Below, in pieces: positions 59,495 through 64,000 of a stretch of DNA of 64,000 bases. Source of the stretch: Brevibacillus reuszeri (GTDB taxonomy: Bacteria; Bacillota; Bacilli; Brevibacillales; Brevibacillaceae); NCBI RefSeq assembly GCF_002897295.1, contig NZ_BEXF01000017.1:1-64000 (forward strand), written 5' to 3'. Numbering within the stretch: position 1 is the stretch's first letter; the number at the start of each line of letters is the position of its first letter. The notes under the pieces were generated by a model, which was not told the DNA's origin, did no database searches, and worked only from the letters and a program-made list of their open reading frames with translations. The position numbers and the translations under genes are program-made.

Positions 59495-59556
59495 TTGGTG
59501 CCGAAATGGTGCCCTTTATTCAACTAAAGATTTCTTGGTGTCATTTGGTGCCGAAA
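59495..59556. repeat. direct repeat TTGGTGCCGAAA near the integrase 3' end
   Basis: TTGGTGCCGAAA occurs at 59495-59506 and 59545-59556 (50-bp period), with a partial TTGGTGTC at 59535. They may be integrase arm-type binding sites or remnants of repeated coding sequence; the second copy lies inside the integrase C-terminal codons. Confidence 0.35.
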
Positions 59557-60658
59557 AGAACATTTCCCCGAAAGCATCGGCCGTTTCCTTTTGCATGTGT
59601 GGTGTAATGTGCGAGTAGCGATCCAGCATCATCACACTTGACCATCCCATACGCTCCGCTATGCGTTTATTGTTCTCTCTCATTTTCAAGAGCATAACAA
59701 CATGAGTATGACGTAGATCGTGGAAACGAATTCTTTTCAGTCCCGCTTTTTCTGTAAGGCGATAGAAAGTACGATTGATGTTGCGTGGTGAAACAGGAAT
59801 GCCTAACTGTGTACATATCACCAGGTCGTTATCCTCGTATATATCTCGATTTGCCATCTTTTCTTCTTTGGTACGGTGCCGTAATTTTTCAAGTTCAGTT
59901 GCTGTTACCTTATCGATCCCGATGGAGCGGATGCCTGATGCCGTTTTTGCTCCATGCTCCAGAGTTTTTCCGTCATGGTTAAGTATTTTCCTAACGGATA
60001 AAGTCCGGTTCTTCAAATCAAGATCCTGCCACCTTAGACCGAGTATTTCCCCTTGCCTCATTCCGGTTGTTACTGCCAGCAACATAGCGCAGTAATAGCG
60101 ATCATCTTTGGCAGCTTCAAGAAGTCGATGAGCCTCTTCATCTGTCCATTACAACATTTCCTTTGTGTCGGCTTTGGGACGATCAACAACAGCAGCAGGA
60201 TTTTTAATAATCATATCCCAGCTTGCAGCTTTATTTAGCGACTCATTAATAATGGTGTGGACTTTTTGAATGTTCTCTCCAGAAAGTCTGCCTGTCTATT
60301 GAAGCTTATTATATAAATTTTGGATGTGCCGAGGTGTAATATCGGCAAGGGCCAATTCTCCTATGGCAGGCAGTATGTGGTTGTTCACTAAGCCAGCATA
60401 GGTTTCAAGGGTTCGTGATTTAACTTTTGTTTTCTTGTCCCGAAGCCAGTCTTTCATGAAATCGCGGTATAGGAGCTTGGAAGCTTCAAGATTCAAGCCT
60501 TGTCCAAGTTCGTTTAATAGGTCGCGTTGAGCCGCTTCAGCTTCCTTCTTTGTCTTAAATCCTCTGCGTTTGATCCTTTTTCGTTTTCCATTTTCATTAA
60601 TTTCAATAGTGAAGTACCAGGGGTTCTTCTGAACGTCCTTGTCTTTAGTTACCGCCAT
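59516..60658 (-). pseudogene. phage-type tyrosine integrase with two in-frame stops
   Basis: One uninterrupted reading frame of 380 codons encodes a tyrosine recombinase. The N-terminal part (first 120 codons) has the arm-binding region rich in Lys/Arg (RKRIKRRGFKTKKEAEAAQ) and the core-binding SAM-like domain; the C-terminal part has the catalytic Arg (TGMRQGEILGLRW), HDLRHTH and the Tyr nucleophile in LDRYSH. The frame is broken by TAG at 60296-60298 (after KLQ) and TAA at 60149-60151 (after EML), both consistent with C-to-T changes from CAG/CAA. No shift is needed to restore it. Without suppression the product is truncated before the catalytic domain, so the element is probably locked in place. 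Confidence 0.85.
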
Positions 60659-60959
60659 GTTTCAATCCTCCTTATTTAATCCAGACATTTAAACTAAGAC
60701 CATAGTTCTGATTTGCGAATTCTTTTAGTCCTGGAATTAGCCTCCTTTTACTGCTCTCACAAGTGAGGTGAGTGTCTGCCCTGTTATGATTCGGAATTTC
60801 GAGTCGGCAATTTCGCCGAGCCCTCATATTTGAGGTGTCCTTATTATTGGGTGCTCAACTTTGAGCAGACAAAGGACTGTTCGGTCCGTTACACCCCTCC
60901 CCGAAAAGCCATTCCTAACATGGGGAACCCTTACTTTCTCTGTCCTCTAATCAGCTGAC

Positions 60960-61080
60960 ACTTAGTTTCTGCATACATTAACTGTGGTTAGTGCATACAT
61001 TAACTCAGTTTCTGTATGTAATAAGTACACAAAGTAAAGTAAAGGAAAGTAAAAGAAAGTAAAAGAAAGTAAAAGAAAGA
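60960..61080. repeat. repeat-rich non-coding region of the phage-like element
   Basis: Between the integrase remnant and the repressor (60659-61124) no gene is visible. GCATACATTAACT occurs exactly at 60971-60983 and 60993-61005 (22-bp period), each following a TTTCTG/TTAGTG-type segment, and a third related copy (TTTCTGTATGTAATAAG) follows. Positions 61031-61080 are a tandem array of the 10-bp unit AAAAGAAAGT (about five copies, slightly varied). Spaced iterons beside a purine tract may bind integrase, excisionase or a replication protein; which one is unknown. Confidence 0.6.
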
Positions 61081-61124
61081 ATAATGTACTCGTGAAATGT
61101 CACTCGTATGAAGAGTGGCTTTTT

Positions 61125-61856
61125 TTATTTCTCTGAAGAGATACGATCGCGGAAAAGAGCATCGAGATATGCAGTAATGAGCTGCTTGTCCTGATCGGTG
61201 AGAAGGTGGCTGTGGTATGTGACGCTGGGCCGTTTTAGAATATCGTGTAACTCAGAATGCTGTTTTGTGCCCGTATTGGAAGGAGCAATTTTCTTTGCCA
61301 ATATTTCAAGGTCGGTTAGTAGATTTTCTTTCCATTCAAAACTCGCATATTCAATTAATTCGTGTCTTAAAGTTTTAATATTGTAATGAATGTCGAACTC
61401 TTTGAGCAAATCTTCGTCGATATAATCAGGCTCCTCGTCTTTTGTATTAAGATATTGTCGAAAATGTTTTTCAAACTCTTCGTAGTCGGGACCAGCAAAT
61501 TGACCTTCAAATAATTGGAATAAGTCCTCTCTCAAATACGGATGAAAATAGCCGTCCTCAGAAAGAGAGCGTAAAGCCCGTATAAGACTTTCATCTAATC
61601 CTTCATCGTTGTCATATTCCTCATCAAGGTACCCTGCTAACTTCATGAGCTGACGGTACGAAAAATTGTATGCCTTAGATAACTTATTTAACGTTTCTGG
61701 TGTTGGTGTAATGGGATTACCAGATCGTGGGTCTACACCTTTTTCAAGGCTACTTAGGTACGTGTGACTAACTCCTGAAATTCTTTCGATTTCTCTGAGA
61801 CTCCTATCGCCTCTAAGCCCTTTTAGTAAATCACCAATACGTTTAATGATGACCAT
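61125..61856 (-). CDS. phage-type XRE repressor (CI-like), 243 aa
   Basis: The protein has an N-terminal XRE helix-turn-helix (IGDLLKGLRGDRSLREIERISGVSHTYLSSLEKG, residues about 7-40) and a long acidic, helical C-terminal domain of about 160 residues without a LexA-type peptidase signature, so it is not a classical SOS-cleaved repressor. It is divergent from a small Cro-like gene. Its promoter (TTGTCA 61886-61891, TATTTT 61863-61868, 17-bp spacer) places the transcript start almost on the ATG at 61856, so the mRNA is probably leaderless. The AAGGGG next to the ATG is too close to be a normal site. Confidence 0.83.
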   Translation of the reverse strand: MVIIKRIGDLLKGLRGDRSLREIERISGVSHTYLSSLEKGVDPRSGNPITPTPETLNKLSKAYNFSYRQLMKLAGYLDEEYDNDEGLDESLIRALRSLSEDGYFHPYLREDLFQLFEGQFAGPDYEEFEKHFRQYLNTKDEEPDYIDEDLLKEFDIHYNIKTLRHELIEYASFEWKENLLTDLEILAKKIAPSNTGTKQHSELHDILKRPSVTYHSHLLTDQDKQLITAYLDALFRDRISSEK

Positions 61857-61862
61857 CCCCTT

Positions 61863-61944
61863 AAAATAAAAATGCTATGCATGGTTGACAACAATAATAT
61901 CATGACGTATTATCTTTATCAAGGAGGTGCTATGCGTGGTTAGC
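61863..61944. promoter_or_regulatory. divergent phage promoters with operators O1 and O2
   Basis: Two promoters share an overlapping -35: rightward TTGACA (61885-61890)/TATTAT (61908-61913) and leftward TTGTCA (61886-61891)/TATTTT (61863-61868), both with 17-bp spacers. O1 (61874-61889) covers the leftward spacer and the -35 boxes. O2 (61929-61944) covers the start codon of the Cro-like gene. Both follow the 16-bp dyad GCTATGCATGGTTAGC with small changes. Confidence 0.75.
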
Positions 61945-62145
61945 AATAGACTTAGGGAAGTTAGAAAAGAAATCGGGATGTCTATTTCTGAGCTTGCCCG
62001 AAGAGCAAAGACAAGTCGCCAAACGATAACCAATATTGAGCTATATGGTCAGGTACCTAATGGACTTCTTATGATTATAATTTGCGAAGTTCTAAAGAAA
62101 GAGCCAAAGGAAATTTTTTTTACTAAAGATGCTATGCATGGTTAG
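61936..62145 (+). CDS. small Cro-like XRE HTH protein, 69 aa
   Basis: The 69-aa protein is a single XRE helix-turn-helix: RLREVRKEIGMSISELARRAKTSRQTITNIELYGQVPNG. The GTG at 61936 follows AAGGAGG by 8 bases and lies inside O2. The last codons and stop lie inside O3 (62131-62146), so its reading frame ends ...AMHG. It is the first rightward gene of the phage-like element and is probably the counterpart of the CI-like repressor. Confidence 0.82.
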   Translation: MVSNRLREVRKEIGMSISELARRAKTSRQTITNIELYGQVPNGLLMIIICEVLKKEPKEIFFTKDAMHG

Positions 62146-62146
62146 C
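62131..62146. promoter_or_regulatory. operator O3
   Basis: GCTATGCATGGTTAGC at 62131-62146, the best copy of the element's operator, overlaps the stop codon of the Cro-like gene and lies about 65 bp upstream of the next gene. Confidence 0.65.
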
Positions 62147-62210
62147 GAAATGCAACGAAGAATCGTTCCTCGAAAACTGCATAGTTAAACCAACAATAAG
62201 GGGGTTCACC

Positions 62211-62339
62211 ATGCGATATTTCGGCGTGAAGGTAGGGGGGAAGCTCTACATTCGGACACCAAAAGGCAATTTACTATCTCTTGGGTTCTTAGCTGACATT
62301 GAAAAGCTGTTTGAGGAATTGGAGGTAGATAAGCAATGA
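62211..62339 (+). CDS. small phage-like protein, 42 aa
   Basis: ATG 62211 is preceded by AGGGGG. The 42-aa product (starting MRYFGVKVGGKLY) has two short strands and a C-terminal acidic helix; no family is recognised. Its stop overlaps the ATG of the next gene (ATGA), so the two are translationally coupled. Confidence 0.6.
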   Translation: MRYFGVKVGGKLYIRTPKGNLLSLGFLADIEKLFEELEVDKQ

Positions 62340-62614
62340 TCTTCCTGTCAGAACACATGAAAGAAACAACCGACATTATGGCTGGGTTTACGACTGGCAG
62401 ATTGTTCATGGAAAACGGAACAGTTGGGCTTCAACGATCCAACGGGAAAGAAATTTACTTGGGTGAAAGAGATCACATCGAAGTTCGAAATGGTGACGAG
62501 TACAAGCCTGTTACAACTAGGGAAGTATTGACAGCTAAAACGGTCGAGGGATGGGCTTTATACGCTGGGTTATATGCGAGGGTAAAACGAGAGGGTACAA
62601 ACACCTTGCCATAA
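62336..62614 (+). CDS. phage-like hypothetical protein, 92 aa (possibly DUF5348-like)
   Basis: The 92-aa protein has a beta-rich centre (GRLFMENGTVGLQRSNGKEIYLG, then a HIEVRNGDEYKPV strand and GWALYAGLYARV). The pattern resembles small DUF5348-type accessory proteins of mobile elements, but recognition is weak. It is coupled to the preceding small gene. Confidence 0.55.
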   Translation: MIFLSEHMKETTDIMAGFTTGRLFMENGTVGLQRSNGKEIYLGERDHIEVRNGDEYKPVTTREVLTAKTVEGWALYAGLYARVKREGTNTLP

Positions 62615-62677
62615 CAATGTATCCAGTAAAATACGTGGCAATCGTCATGAAACGCACTTGAGAAGGGGAGATAGGCA

Positions 62678-62938
62678 ATGCATTACACCAGCGAGGAAAA
62701 AGAGACGGTTTGTGTCTATGATTACATTGATGGAATGTGGGAGGTCTACAGTTGCGTACCTCGTCATATAACCAAACTTCGCAAAGCAGTGGGTGAACCG
62801 TACTGGAAAGAAGAACGCACGGGCCGGACAGGAAAAGTAATGCTTGCTGCTGGTAGATGGAAGTTAAATGGGAACCAAATTCGTTTCTTCGCTCCCTTTG
62901 GCTCCCACGCAAAGCAGAAAACGCCTAGGAACTCATAA
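62678..62938 (+). CDS. phage-like hypothetical protein, 86 aa
   Basis: The 86-aa soluble protein (MHYTSEEKETVCVYDYIDG...) is mixed alpha/beta with a basic C-terminus and is not recognised. GAGAAGGGGAG precedes the ATG. It belongs to the early region of the element; the 120 bp to the next gene show nothing else. Confidence 0.55.
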   Translation: MHYTSEEKETVCVYDYIDGMWEVYSCVPRHITKLRKAVGEPYWKEERTGRTGKVMLAAGRWKLNGNQIRFFAPFGSHAKQKTPRNS

Positions 62939-63058
62939 TCTCTCTAGTCTAGGGATTTATACCTTCTGCTACATTTTCATAACTAAGCACTTAACGAGGC
63001 CGCGTCAAAGTCACATGGGAAGGAAAAAGAAGCGAATCAATATCAAAGGGGGAATACC

Positions 63059-63427
63059 ATGCGAACATCAGCAAGAAGAAAAATGGGCCGCGCAATCAGC
63101 CCTACGGTTATCGTACAAACGGCCCAGCCACTTGATCCGGTGTCTAATCCAGCAGTTGATCCAAACCAACTATTTCAACAGTTGGCCCAGGAGATGGCAC
63201 AAGCATTAATCCAACAGCAGCAGGTGCAGGCGGTACAGCCAAAGCGCAATGTGCTAACCGTAGAGGAAGCAGGGGAAGAAGTGTTTGAATGCAAGATTAG
63301 CAAGTATAAGTTGTACCAGTTACTTAGAAATGGGGAGTGCCCCAGTGTAAAGATCGGGTCAAAATATATTCTCCGTCGCGATACTTTAGAGGTATGGCTG
63401 CGGCAACGGGAGCAGGGATATCAATAA
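63059..63427 (+). CDS. excisionase-type helix-turn-helix protein
   Basis: The 122-aa protein has a Gln/Pro-rich N-terminal part (about 1-65) and a C-terminal HTH_17/excisionase-like domain: LTVEEAGEEVFECKISKYKLYQLLRNGECPSVKIGSKYILRRDTLEVWL. Such proteins act as recombination directionality factors or regulators. AAAGGGGG precedes the ATG. With the integrase broken, excision activity would have no partner here. Confidence 0.72.
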   Translation: MRTSARRKMGRAISPTVIVQTAQPLDPVSNPAVDPNQLFQQLAQEMAQALIQQQQVQAVQPKRNVLTVEEAGEEVFECKISKYKLYQLLRNGECPSVKIGSKYILRRDTLEVWLRQREQGYQ

Positions 63428-63469
63428 TCTTCAAATCTTCTGGATGACCCTTGAAAGAGAGGTGGTGAT

Positions 63470-64000
63470 GTGAATAAAGGATGGATAAAGTTATATCGCA
63501 GCATCTCGGGGAGTTCTACTTTTCAAAAGCTTACGGCGGTACAAAAATTAATTGCTATTTACATCTTATTGAACGCCAATCATAAAGACAGTGTATGGAT
63601 CGATCATTACCGTGGTATTGAGGTTAACGTTAAGCGTGGACAGTTAATTACTTCACGTCAAAAAATCATCGAGGAATGGTTTAACAACGACAAAAATGTA
63701 ACCAACCAAAAAATCCGCACTTGTTTAACGAAATTAGAAAAACTCGGATTTTTAACTATCGAATCAACCAACTGGTATACGCTCATAACTGTCGTTAATT
63801 ACGGCATTTATCAGGGGGGGATGAAGAAAATAACCAACACCCAACCAGCACATAACCAGCAGGATAACCACAAACAAGAAGTATTTAAGAATGATCAAGA
63901 AGGTAATAAGAAAAACCCTTCTTTTCGAAACAGGTCGAAGACCTATTCCGAGGACAGTGATTATTTCAAAATGGCTCAATACTTCTATGAAAAAGTAAAA
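63470..64000 (+). CDS. phage replication protein N-terminus (DnaD/replisome-organiser-like), partial
   Basis: The frame is open for 177 codons from GTG 63470 to the window edge. It starts MNKGWIKLYRSISGSSTF and continues with a winged-helix domain (VKRGQLITSRQKIIEEWFNNDKNVTNQKIRTCLTKLEKLGF), typical of replisome organisers and DnaD-like replication initiation proteins of Firmicute phages and ICEs, then a polar linker. GAGAGG precedes the GTG by seven bases. The C-terminus is outside the window. Confidence 0.75.
   Translation, partial: MNKGWIKLYRSISGSSTFQKLTAVQKLIAIYILLNANHKDSVWIDHYRGIEVNVKRGQLITSRQKIIEEWFNNDKNVTNQKIRTCLTKLEKLGFLTIESTNWYTLITVVNYGIYQGGMKKITNTQPAHNQQDNHKQEVFKNDQEGNKKNPSFRNRSKTYSEDSDYFKMAQYFYEKVK

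Noticed and set aside
60990..61080. CRISPR array
   Set aside because: Repeats are 10-22 bp, contiguous or overlapping, without unique spacers of constant length.

Overview
The window looks like chromosome from a low-to-mid GC endospore-forming Firmicute, most likely Brevibacillus or a close Paenibacillaceae relative. This is inferred from gene content and order (yjcF/yjcG/yjcH-like cluster, YtnP, CcdC, PgpA/YutG, FabI, YitT and tandem CNNM/HlyC-type proteins), strong AGGAGG ribosome binding sites, many TTG/GTG starts and sigma-A/ECF promoters of the Bacillus type. No species marker such as rRNA is present.

Layout. 1-126 is the 3' end of a group II intron (domains V and VI) running in from the left. 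213-9400 holds an unknown small protein, a FadH-like flavoenzyme, a YtnP-type lactonase, a TPR protein, a MarR/nitroreductase/monooxygenase stress cluster and a MerR/SRPBCC/MFS efflux operon. 9522-19050 holds a YtrA-like GntR/ABC operon with its operator, CcdC-like and MFS genes, an SGNH esterase, a second ABC pair, and PLP-enzyme and methyltransferase genes. 19120-23040 is a four-gene minus-strand operon: small unknown protein, MFS, MoxR/CobS-like AAA ATPase and VWA protein. Its ATPase and VWA frames meet at an A10 slip-prone run. 23231-26898 holds an anti-sigma/ECF sigma pair and an XPB-like helicase. 27042-32471 holds a CNNM protein and an ABC transporter with two tandem substrate-binding lipoproteins. 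32485-35683 is a divergent MFS/SgrR-like pair. 35798-59404 is mostly housekeeping: surE, thpR, cheW, TerC, a degenerate HD-GYP, a RacA-like HTH protein, ZIP, fabI, a UvrD-type helicase with a CoiA-like zinc N-terminus, a second CNNM, YitT, PHP, TetR/DUF3995, yjcFGH-like genes and pgpA, ending in two tRNAs.

59416-64000 is the left end of an integrated phage-like element next to the tRNA-Val gene. It has an integrase gene broken by two in-frame stops, a repeat-rich non-coding stretch, and a lambda-like control region: a CI-like repressor and a small Cro-like HTH gene transcribed divergently from promoters with overlapping -35 boxes, with three copies of a 16-bp operator. Small early genes, an excisionase-type HTH protein and the start of a replication protein follow, and the element runs off the right edge.

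The most unusual signals are the A10 frame junction between the AAA ATPase and VWA genes, the phage switch with operators lying on the start and stop codons of the Cro-like gene and a probably leaderless repressor, the CoiA-like/UvrD fusion, and several clear regulator-operator pairs (YtrA-type, TetR, MarR, MerR, ECF). No CRISPR array or rRNA was seen.
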